Shown: positions 1-5,161 of the stretch, piece after piece
How positions within the stretch are numbered: position 1 is the stretch's first letter
How the letters are laid out: every line of letters starts with the position of its first letter
From: Oscillospiraceae bacterium
GTDB taxonomy: Bacteria > Bacillota > Clostridia > Oscillospirales > Ruminococcaceae
Direction of reading: 5' to 3'
Assembly: GCA_015067375.1 (NCBI GenBank)
Contig: SVMQ01000099.1
Span: forward strand, 1-7,558
Length of the DNA stretch: 7,558 bases
Position numbers and translations under genes: made by a program
Notes under the pieces: generated by a model
The model's input: the letters and a program-made list of their open reading frames with translations, nothing else
Database searches by the model: none
Told to the model about the DNA's origin: nothing

Positions 1-147
1 GCTGCACCTGAGGGGCTTTCTGCACTTATGCAGGCACATCTTGATATTGAGATATACTGTGGTCACTTGGACGAAGGTCTTAACGAGAACAAATACATCG
101 TTCCGGGCCTTGGAGATGCAGGGGACAGAATTTTCGGTACTATGTAA
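1..147 (+). CDS. upp: Uracil phosphoribosyltransferase, C-terminal part (5' end outside window)
   Basis: The first 48 codons of the window, in frame 1, read through to a TAA stop. The peptide begins [13 protein letters not shown] and ends with [20 protein letters not shown] followed by a last Met. The segment [12 protein letters not shown] is the uracil-binding C-terminal signature of Upp proteins, and the AAPEG segment before it is also typical. Upp is a cytosolic pyrimidine-salvage enzyme that converts uracil and PRPP to UMP and PPi. Family members are about 210 residues, so roughly three quarters of the gene, including the PRPP-binding loop, lies to the left. The stop is 28 nt before purA on the same strand, with no terminator between them, which suggests co-transcription. 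Identity is clear from the C-terminus alone. Whether the missing part is intact cannot be judged here. Confidence 0.95.
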   Translation, partial: AAPEGLSALMQAHLDIEIYCGHLDEGLNENKYIVPGLGDAGDRIFGTM

Positions 148-175
148 ATAATATTTTTTGAAATGAGGATTTAAT

Positions 176-1459
176 ATGTCATCTAGTGTAATTGTCGGAA
201 CCCAGTGGGGCGACGAGGGTAAGGGAAAAGTTATTGATATCATGGCTGCACAGGCTGAGGTCGTTGTTCGTTCAAGCGGCGGTAACAATGCAGGTCACAC
301 TGTAGTTCATGGCGACGAGGTGTACAAGCTGCAGCTTCTGCCATCGGGTATCTTCTATCCTGATACGCTCTGTCTGCTTGGCAGCGGTGTTGTCATCAAT
401 CCGCAGGGACTTCTTGGCGAGATCAACGGAATGAAAGAGCGTGGGATTACCTGCGATAATCTTCGCATCGATGCAAGAGCTGATGTTATAATGCCGTGGC
501 ACCTTAAGCTCGACCGCCTTTCTGAGGATTTCAAGGCGAAGCAGACAGGTGTAAATGTAGGTACGACAGGTAAGGGTATAGGCCCTTGTTACGCTGATAA
601 GGCTGATCGTATCGGTCTGCGTATCTATGACCTTTGCCACCCTGAGCTGCTTAAGACCAAGATAATGCAGACAGGAGAGCTGAAGAACCTTGTTATTGAA
701 AAGGTATACGGCGGTGAGCCTTGCGACCTCGATGCAGTTTATGAGGAGTACAAGGCATACGGCGAGCAGCTCAAGCAGTACATGGCTGACGCTTCTGTAA
801 TTACATTCGACGCTTACAAGGCCGGTAAGAAGATACTGTTTGAGGGCGCTCAGGCTACTCTGCTTGATATCGACTTCGGCACCTATCCCTTTGTTACATC
901 GTCCCACCCAATTGCAGGCGGCGCTTGCGTAGGTACAGGCGTAGGTCCCAAGCTTATCGATGAGGTCATCGGTGTTGCAAAGAGCTATACGACACGCGTA
1001 GGTAATGGTCCGTTCCCTACAGAGCTTTTCGACGAGCTGGGCGATCTTATTCGCGAGCGCGGTCATGAGTTCGGTACAGTAACAGGCAGACCCAGACGCT
1101 GCGGCTGGTTTGATGCTGTCATCATGCGTCATGCAGTTCGTACTAACGGTCTGACTTCACTTGCTATCAACAAGTTCGATACACTCGCTGGTATAGAGAA
1201 GCTTAAGGTATGCGTGGCTTATAAGACTGCTGACGGACATGAGATTAAGGATTTCCCTGTAACACTGGAGGAACTTGACAAGTGCCAGCCTGTATATGAG
1301 GAGATCGACGGTTTTGACGGTGATCTGAGCGGCTGCCGCAAGTTTGAGGAGCTTCCCGAGAAGTGCCAGAAGTACGTTCTGCGCCTCGAAGAGCTGTGCG
1401 GATGCCACATCGGTATACTCGGTGTAGGTCCTGCCAGGGATCAGGTGATCTTCCGCTGA
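176..1459 (+). CDS. purA: Adenylosuccinate synthetase
   Basis: A full-length protein of 427 aa, the normal size for PurA. It condenses IMP and aspartate using GTP to give adenylosuccinate, the first committed step from IMP to AMP, in the cytosol. Signatures in order are the N-terminal P-loop GTQWGDEGKGK at residues 8-18 with the catalytic Asp, NNAGHTV near 37-43 with the catalytic His, TTGKGIGP near 129-136, the GAQATLLDIDFGTYPFVTSS region in the middle, the GVAKSYTTRVGNGPFPTE segment, and GRPRRCGWFD in the C-terminal third. The GTP-binding NKFDTL follows, and the protein ends in GVGPARDQVI. The ATG at 176 is preceded by TGAGGA at 164-169 at good spacing. The gene sits between upp and ymdB. 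Its stop TGA shares its last base with the ymdB ATG, so the two are probably translationally coupled. No missing residues or frameshift were seen. Confidence 0.98.
   Translation: MSSSVIVGTQWGDEGKGKVIDIMAAQAEVVVRSSGGNNAGHTVVHGDEVYKLQLLPSGIFYPDTLCLLGSGVVINPQGLLGEINGMKERGITCDNLRIDARADVIMPWHLKLDRLSEDFKAKQTGVNVGTTGKGIGPCYADKADRIGLRIYDLCHPELLKTKIMQTGELKNLVIEKVYGGEPCDLDAVYEEYKAYGEQLKQYMADASVITFDAYKAGKKILFEGAQATLLDIDFGTYPFVTSSHPIAGGACVGTGVGPKLIDEVIGVAKSYTTRVGNGPFPTELFDELGDLIRERGHEFGTVTGRPRRCGWFDAVIMRHAVRTNGLTSLAINKFDTLAGIEKLKVCVAYKTADGHEIKDFPVTLEELDKCQPVYEEIDGFDGDLSGCRKFEELPEKCQKYVLRLEELCGCHIGILGVGPARDQVIFR
1443..1449 (+). promoter_or_regulatory. Ribosome binding site for ymdB inside the purA 3' end
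   Basis: AGGTGAT lies 9 nt before the ATG at 1459 and is embedded in the last codons of purA. Together with the TGATG overlap of stop and start, it supports 1459 as the ymdB start. The longer in-frame extension back to 1363 would only re-read purA codons. Confidence 0.7.
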
Positions 1460-2232
1460 TGAAGATACTTTTTATCGGCGACGTAGTAGGAAAGCGCGGA
1501 TGTGAGGCGCTTCAGAAAGAATTGACCTCGCTAAAGCGCGACAGCGGCGCTGATGTAGTTATAGTTAACGGTGAAAATTCCGCGGAGGGCAACGGTATCA
1601 CCGCCCACTCCGCAGGAATGATCTTTGATGCTGGAGCTGATGTTATCACGACAGGAAATCACTGTTTTCGTCAGAAAGGCATCGAGGAGGAGCTTGAGCG
1701 TAATGACCGCATCATACGTCCTGCCAATTATGACGAAGATGTATTTGGCAGGGGAGTGTGTACGCTCGATTGTGGGGCATACAGCATTGCGGTCATAAAT
1801 CTGCTTGGCACGACGTATATGCAGCCACTCGAAAATCCGTTCAAGTGCGCTGACAGACTGCTTGAAAAGCTTGATTCGCGTATTGTTATCGTGGATTTCC
1901 ATGCGGAGGCTACGTCCGAGAAGCGCGCAATGGGTTATTACCTCAGCGGTCGTACTTCGGCAGTGTTAGGTACGCATACTCATGTCACCACTGCTGATGA
2001 GCAGATAATTGACGGCACGGGTTATATAACTGATGTCGGCATGACAGGGCCGAAGGAATCTGTCCTCGGCGTAGATAAAGATATAATAATCGAACGTTTT
2101 CTGACATATTATCCCAAGCGGCACATTTTTGCAGGCGGCGATATCGAGATCAACGGGGTTTGCTTGGATATCGACGTTAAAAGCGGAAAGTGTACAAAAA
2201 TAGAAAGGGTACGCAGACTCGTTCAGGTGTAG
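1459..2232 (+). CDS. ymdB: YmdB-type metallophosphoesterase (2',3'-cyclic nucleotide phosphodiesterase family)
   Basis: A protein of 257 aa starting MKILFIGDVVG, close to the length of Bacillus YmdB. The family is a dinuclear-metal calcineurin-like phosphoesterase; the Bacillus enzyme hydrolyses 2',3'-cyclic AMP and influences the biofilm/motility decision. The metal-ligand and catalytic set is visible: Asp8 in IGDVVG, Glu39-Asn40 in NGEN, Asn67-His68 in GNH, His148 in DFHAEATSEK, and His173 and His175 in GTHTHV. The family motif DVGMTGP is at 192-198. The ATG at 1459 overlaps the purA stop and has an SD at 1443-1449; an in-frame ATG at 1363 lies deep inside purA and is unlikely. The next gene is spoVS, the same order as in Bacillus. 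One oddity is NHCFRQK where the family usually has NHTW followed by D or a small residue, so the aromatic is Phe and the next residue Arg. The assignment is firm; the exact substrate in this organism is inferred. Confidence 0.93.
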   Translation: MKILFIGDVVGKRGCEALQKELTSLKRDSGADVVIVNGENSAEGNGITAHSAGMIFDAGADVITTGNHCFRQKGIEEELERNDRIIRPANYDEDVFGRGVCTLDCGAYSIAVINLLGTTYMQPLENPFKCADRLLEKLDSRIVIVDFHAEATSEKRAMGYYLSGRTSAVLGTHTHVTTADEQIIDGTGYITDVGMTGPKESVLGVDKDIIIERFLTYYPKRHIFAGGDIEINGVCLDIDVKSGKCTKIERVRRLVQV

Positions 2233-2293
2233 AGCGGAAAATCCGCATAAGGACAAAAGGAAGGCTTCCCCATACAGGTCATTATGTCAATTT

Positions 2294-2304
2294 GGGGAAA
2301 GGTG
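2294..2304 (+). promoter_or_regulatory. Ribosome binding site that fixes the spoVS start
   Basis: GGGGAAAGGTG lies 6 nt before the ATG at 2311. The alternative in-frame ATG at 2284 has only GGAAGG (2259-2264) upstream, about 19 nt away, and would add nine residues not found in SpoVS proteins. The bases at 2293-2299 can pair with TTCCCCA at 2266-2272, so the site might be partly hidden in a hairpin. That pairing is only a possibility. Confidence 0.65.
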
Positions 2305-2310
2305 AATATT

Positions 2311-2571
2311 ATGGAAATAGTAAAAGTATCGGCTAATTCTGTTCCGAAATCGGTGGCTGGTGCAATAGCAGGTGTAGTGCGTGAGCAGGACGAGGTCGAG
2401 GTGCAGGCAGTCGGTGCGGGTGCTGCAAATCAGGCAGTCAAGTCCATTGCGATAGCGAGAGGCTATATGGCGCTCTCGGGTGTTGACCTTATCTGTATAC
2501 CTGCATTTGCAAATGTTCTGATAAACGGCGAGGAGCGCACGGCGATGAAGTTCATCGTGCAGCCACGCTGA
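2311..2571 (+). CDS. spoVS: Stage V sporulation protein S
   Basis: A protein of 86 aa from MEIVKVSANS to the C-terminal KFIVQPR, the same length as Bacillus SpoVS and similar along its whole length. Diagnostic stretches are VSANSVPKSVAGAIAG (6-21), VQAVGAGAANQAVKSIAIAR (31-50) and SGVDLICIPAFANV (56-69), followed by INGEERTAMKFIV. SpoVS is a small Alba-like protein. In Bacillus it acts in late sporulation (coat assembly and cortex), and relatives occur in some non-sporulating bacteria. Its biochemical role is not well defined, and its presence alone does not prove that this organism sporulates. The start is chosen by the SD at 2294-2304 and by family length. It follows ymdB by 78 nt and is the last gene before the terminator at 2593-2620. 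Confidence 0.95.
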   Translation: MEIVKVSANSVPKSVAGAIAGVVREQDEVEVQAVGAGAANQAVKSIAIARGYMALSGVDLICIPAFANVLINGEERTAMKFIVQPR

Positions 2572-2592
2572 TAGGGCAGACGAGTTTTACAG

Positions 2593-2620
2593 CGGACGAT
2601 ACATTCGTCCGTTTTTTATT
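2593..2620 (+). terminator. Intrinsic terminator after spoVS
   Basis: A perfect 7-bp stem CGGACGA/TCGTCCG (2593-2599 with 2605-2611) closes a 5-nt TACAT loop. Six T residues follow at 2612-2617, then ATT. This is a textbook rho-independent terminator. It lies 21 nt after the spoVS stop and about 20 nt before the next start codon, so it separates the upp-purA-ymdB-spoVS unit from the nucleoside kinase group. Confidence 0.9.
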
Positions 2621-2638
2621 TCCCGAAAGAGGTCTGGT

Positions 2639-3553
2639 ATGAATTGTATTACTATTGAACAGCTTAATAAATGTGCGGCTGACCCTAAGGCAATGGTGTC
2701 GGCTGGCGAGGAAGCCTATGCAAGGGAGCTTGAAGCGGCTGCCGAAAAGATCTTCAGTGAGCGTGAGCAGCGTCCTGTTGTTCTTGTTTCAGGTCCAAGC
2801 GGCTCGGGCAAGACCACTTCAGCAAACAGGATAGCACGTTTGTTAAAGGATATGGGATGCGGTGCGCACAGCATCTCGATGGATAATTATTTTAAAACGC
2901 TCACGCCTGAGGAGAATGCGCTTGCTGAGCGCGGCGAGTTTGATTTTGAGTCGCCTATGCGCCTTGATTGCGACCTTTTCAGGGAGCATCTTGAGAAGCT
3001 TTCACGCTGCGAGGAGATCGACATTCCGACCTTTGATTTCGCCATTCAGCAGAGCAAGCCCGGAATGAAGCTCAAAATAAACCGCGGCGACATTGTTATC
3101 CTGGAGGGCATCCATGCGCTCAATCCTCTTGTTACAGGTGACAGCGAGAGCTACACGAATTGCGTTTATGTCAGTGTGCGAACAAGAATCGAGGCAGCAA
3201 ACGGCGATCTTCTGCATCCCTCTAAGATACGTCTGATGCGCAGGCTTATCCGCGACAAGCTGTATCGTGGACGCACTCTTGCTGAAACGTTCGAGTTCTT
3301 TCGTTCAGTTGAGCGTGGAGAAAATATGTACATTATGCCGTTCAAGTACCGTGCTGATTTCGACATCGACACGTTCATTCCCTATGAGCCGCTTATCTAT
3401 CGTGATATCCTGCTAGATGATCTTGCAAAAGCGGCACTGGAATACGAGAATTACTCTGACTATGCAGATATCGAGCGCTTTTTAAAGGAGCTTTCAGCGG
3501 TAGACCGTTCACTCATTCCCGAAAATTCTCTGATAAGGGAGTTTGTAGGCTGA
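2639..3553 (+). CDS. Uridine kinase-like nucleoside kinase (P-loop, phosphoribulokinase/uridine kinase family)
   Basis: A protein of 304 aa. Residues 1-46 are a helical-looking N-terminal extension. The kinase fold then begins with VVLVSGPSGSGKTTSANRIA, whose Walker A GPSGSGKTT is at 52-60. Next come SMDNYF (Asp82 and Tyr84, matching the uridine kinase DxYY region), FDFESPMRLD (101-110, matching the family FDxP region), IPTFDF near 129-134, the Walker B-like VILEGIHALNP (153-163), and a basic lid segment RLMRRLIRDKLYRGRT (198-213). The family transfers the ATP gamma-phosphate to uridine, cytidine or related substrates in the cytosol. Many Firmicute relatives carry N-terminal TGS and threonyl-tRNA-synthetase-like domains; this one lacks them. 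AAAGAGGT at 2626-2633 lies 5 nt before the ATG. Uridine salvage would suit the upp gene nearby, but the substrate is inferred, so no symbol is given. Confidence 0.85.
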   Translation: MNCITIEQLNKCAADPKAMVSAGEEAYARELEAAAEKIFSEREQRPVVLVSGPSGSGKTTSANRIARLLKDMGCGAHSISMDNYFKTLTPEENALAERGEFDFESPMRLDCDLFREHLEKLSRCEEIDIPTFDFAIQQSKPGMKLKINRGDIVILEGIHALNPLVTGDSESYTNCVYVSVRTRIEAANGDLLHPSKIRLMRRLIRDKLYRGRTLAETFEFFRSVERGENMYIMPFKYRADFDIDTFIPYEPLIYRDILLDDLAKAALEYENYSDYADIERFLKELSAVDRSLIPENSLIREFVG

Positions 3554-3562
3554 TATTCATGT

Positions 3563-3570
3563 AAAAGGAG
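3563..3570 (+). promoter_or_regulatory. Ribosome binding site for the pyrophosphatase/histidine-phosphatase fusion
   Basis: AAAAGGAG lies 7 nt before the ATG at 3578, a strong match at ideal spacing. It shows that translation starts ahead of the pyrophosphatase-like domain, so the two-domain reading frame is expressed as one protein. Confidence 0.85.
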
Positions 3571-3577
3571 CATTGCA

Positions 3578-4621
3578 ATGGTATTCACCGCAAAGATAGA
3601 GCAGACTTTTGCTTATCCGAAACGCATGAAGTACATATCCTCGACAGATTCTTTCATCGAAAAGGATTGTGACAGCCTGTCCTATGTACGCAATGTACGT
3701 CAGCCTTATGGCTGGCTGGTGGAGTCTGGCACACCGCCCTGCGACCATCTTGATGTAATTATCATGACTGACAGGGAATTCGAGCTTGGCGATACGGTGA
3801 GTGTCAAAATAATCGGCGTATTCTGCCGCAACGATGGCGACCACAAGCTTGTAGCGGTGCTTCCTGACCGCGATATCGAGGATTTTTCACAGCTTTCCGA
3901 CACTGAAAAAGAGGATATGCACCGCCTTTATCCGCGCGAGGACAAGGGTGAGGGTTGGTTTGGCAGGGAAAGGGCAGAGGAGATAATAAACGCGTTTTTT
4001 ACGGCTCCTAAGCGCAAGACGATAATCACTGTACAGCATACCGAGTCTGAGCATCACACCAACGGAATGATTGGCGCATGGGGCGACTGGGAGCTTACCG
4101 CGAGAGGACGTAAACAGGCTTTTGAGATAGGAAAGTGGCTGCTCTACGAGGACTGTGACAAGTGCTTCAATATGTATGTTTCCGACCTCAAACGCGCCAT
4201 GCAGACCGCCGAGGAGATAAACAAGACCCTTCTGATAACGCCTAATGTGACGGACATCATCCGTGAAGTAAACGCTGGTCAGGGCAACGGCAAGCCACGC
4301 GAATGGTACGACGCCAACAAGCTGCCTCGCAGCGACGGTTACGACCCTGATTACAAGCCGTTTCCCGATGCCGAATCTGACCGCGAACTGTGGGATAGAT
4401 TATACCCGTTCTACCGCGAGATAGTCGGGAATGATATGCAGCGTATACTTATCGTGTCGCATGGAACTACCCTGAGCTTTCTGCAGTCGATGCTGCTCGG
4501 CTATGATTTCGAGGATATCGCCGGATTCCGCTTCAATGGAGTGGGTGGCTCGGTCAGCAAGTTTGTGATAGAGCCATCAGGCAAGGTGGTGGCGCGGTAT
4601 ATTAATCAGAGAGTGTGTTGA
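3578..4621 (+). CDS. Fusion of an inorganic pyrophosphatase-like domain and a histidine phosphatase domain
   Basis: A protein of 347 aa in one uninterrupted frame. Residues about 1-143 resemble a family I soluble pyrophosphatase. PYGWLVESG and CDHLDVIIM align without gaps to the E. coli YGYI...DGDPVDV segment, IIGVF and GDHKLVAVLP match VGVL...EDAKLVAVP, and KGEGWFGRERAEEIINAF matches the C-terminal VEGW helix. Two of the three DxDxxD aspartates remain (Asp56, Asp59); the first is Pro54. Residues about 148-340 form a histidine-phosphatase (phosphoglycerate-mutase-like) domain, with His154 in VQHTESEHHTNGM, Arg206 in SDLKRAMQTAEE, Glu230 in REVNAGQGNG and His295 in VSHGTTLS, so the catalytic core looks complete. 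The usual RHG is QHT here. There is no signal peptide, so it is probably cytosolic. It starts 24 nt after the kinase gene and ends 1 nt before the GNAT gene. The domains are well supported; the substrate and the effect of joining them are unknown. Confidence 0.85.
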   Translation: MVFTAKIEQTFAYPKRMKYISSTDSFIEKDCDSLSYVRNVRQPYGWLVESGTPPCDHLDVIIMTDREFELGDTVSVKIIGVFCRNDGDHKLVAVLPDRDIEDFSQLSDTEKEDMHRLYPREDKGEGWFGRERAEEIINAFFTAPKRKTIITVQHTESEHHTNGMIGAWGDWELTARGRKQAFEIGKWLLYEDCDKCFNMYVSDLKRAMQTAEEINKTLLITPNVTDIIREVNAGQGNGKPREWYDANKLPRSDGYDPDYKPFPDAESDRELWDRLYPFYREIVGNDMQRILIVSHGTTLSFLQSMLLGYDFEDIAGFRFNGVGGSVSKFVIEPSGKVVARYINQRVC

Positions 4622-4622
4622 T

Positions 4623-5066
4623 ATGGTAAAGCTTGAAAAGATCACTAAAGATAACTTGGAGCAGGTTTTGGCTTTGGATATTCTGGAAGAGCAACGGAAT
4701 TATGTTTCATCAACCGCACACTCGTTAGCACAAGCGTGGGTATATAAAGATACAGCTTTTCCTTTTGCTGTATATTCGGATGGATCGCTTGTCGGTTTTG
4801 TGATGCTCGGTTATTATGAACAAAAGAAGCAATATACTTTGTGGAAGCTTTTGATAGATAAACAATATCAGAACAAAGGCTACGGCAGGGCAGCGCTAAA
4901 GCTTGCGATCGAATACCTAAAAGATAGATTTCATGTTACTGAGGTATTTACTGGCGTTGCATTCGGGAATGATGTTGCAAAGCATCTGTATCAGTCTGTC
5001 GGCTTCGTTGAAACTGGGGATGTTGATGATTTTCAGTTAGAAATGAAATTATGTATAGACGGATAA
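4623..5066 (+). CDS. GNAT family N-acetyltransferase, resembling spermine/spermidine acetyltransferases
   Basis: A protein of 147 aa, the usual size for a single GNAT domain, which transfers acetyl from acetyl-CoA to an amine. The acetyl-CoA pyrophosphate loop is QNKGYG at 83-88 (pattern QxxGxG), preceded by the beta-4 strand YTLWKLLIDKQY. The C-terminal part GNDVAKHLYQSVGFVETG contains Asn116 and Tyr123 at positions typical of motif B and the general acid. The N-terminal QRNYVSSTAHSLAQA and the overall layout resemble Bacillus BltD/PaiA-type polyamine acetyltransferases, but substrate calls within GNAT are weak. The start lies 1 nt after the preceding stop and has only a poor SD (GAGAG near 4609-4613), so translation is probably coupled. 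By hand count GC over 4681-5040 is about 40 percent, against about 55 percent in sampled stretches of the preceding gene. AT-rich codons such as ATA, AAA and CAA are frequent. This could mean later acquisition. Confidence 0.85.
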   Translation: MVKLEKITKDNLEQVLALDILEEQRNYVSSTAHSLAQAWVYKDTAFPFAVYSDGSLVGFVMLGYYEQKKQYTLWKLLIDKQYQNKGYGRAALKLAIEYLKDRFHVTEVFTGVAFGNDVAKHLYQSVGFVETGDVDDFQLEMKLCIDG

Positions 5067-5161
5067 GTTGTATGTACTACCTTGCAGTCATGAATAATCT
5101 GAATAAATAGTAGGGGCGGCAATTTGCCGCCCTTTACTTATATGATGATCGAAAAATATGC
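5067..5161. other. Convergent intergenic spacer
   Basis: This 95-nt AT-rich gap lies between the converging GNAT and pfp genes. Apart from the palindrome at 5114-5132 it contains no supported gene. A 12-codon ATG-to-TAG frame from 5071 has no recognisable ribosome binding site and is not called. Confidence 0.6.
5114..5132. terminator. GC-rich palindrome, probable bidirectional terminator between convergent genes
   Basis: A perfect 8-bp stem GGGCGGCA/TGCCGCCC (5114-5121 with 5125-5132) has a 3-nt ATT loop. It lies 47 nt after the GNAT stop and about 30 nt after the pfp stop on the other strand. The T-tracts are short on both sides: TTTACTTAT on the plus strand and CTACTATTTATT on the minus strand. 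It is therefore a weaker terminator than the one after spoVS, but its location is right for ending both transcripts. It could also be one copy of a dispersed palindromic repeat. Confidence 0.65.

Noticed and set aside
272..1132. Long 286-codon open frame on the minus strand across purA
   Set aside because: It lies fully antisense to an unmistakable purA, its translation shows no recognisable motif, and it mirrors the regular codon bias of the real gene.
1363..1458. N-terminal extension of ymdB starting at the upstream in-frame ATG
   Set aside because: The extra 32 residues re-read purA in another frame and are Arg-rich with no family match. YmdB proteins start at the MKILFIGD-type sequence, and a good SD precedes 1459.
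2234..2246. Hairpin GCGGA/TCCGC just after ymdB as a terminator
   Set aside because: The stem is only 5 bp, the loop is AAA and no T-run follows. spoVS downstream has no obvious promoter, so termination here is unlikely.
2284..2310. Alternative spoVS start nine codons upstream
   Set aside because: There is no properly spaced SD, and the extra residues are absent from SpoVS, which is 86 aa from the ATG at 2311.
2483..2511. TTGACC inside spoVS as the -35 of a promoter for the nucleoside kinase
   Set aside because: No TATAAT-like hexamer occurs at 16-18 nt spacing. The only TATACC is far too close.
3557..3903. Minus-strand open frames across the start of the fusion gene
   Set aside because: They lie antisense to the well-supported pyrophosphatase-like domain and show no recognisable protein features.
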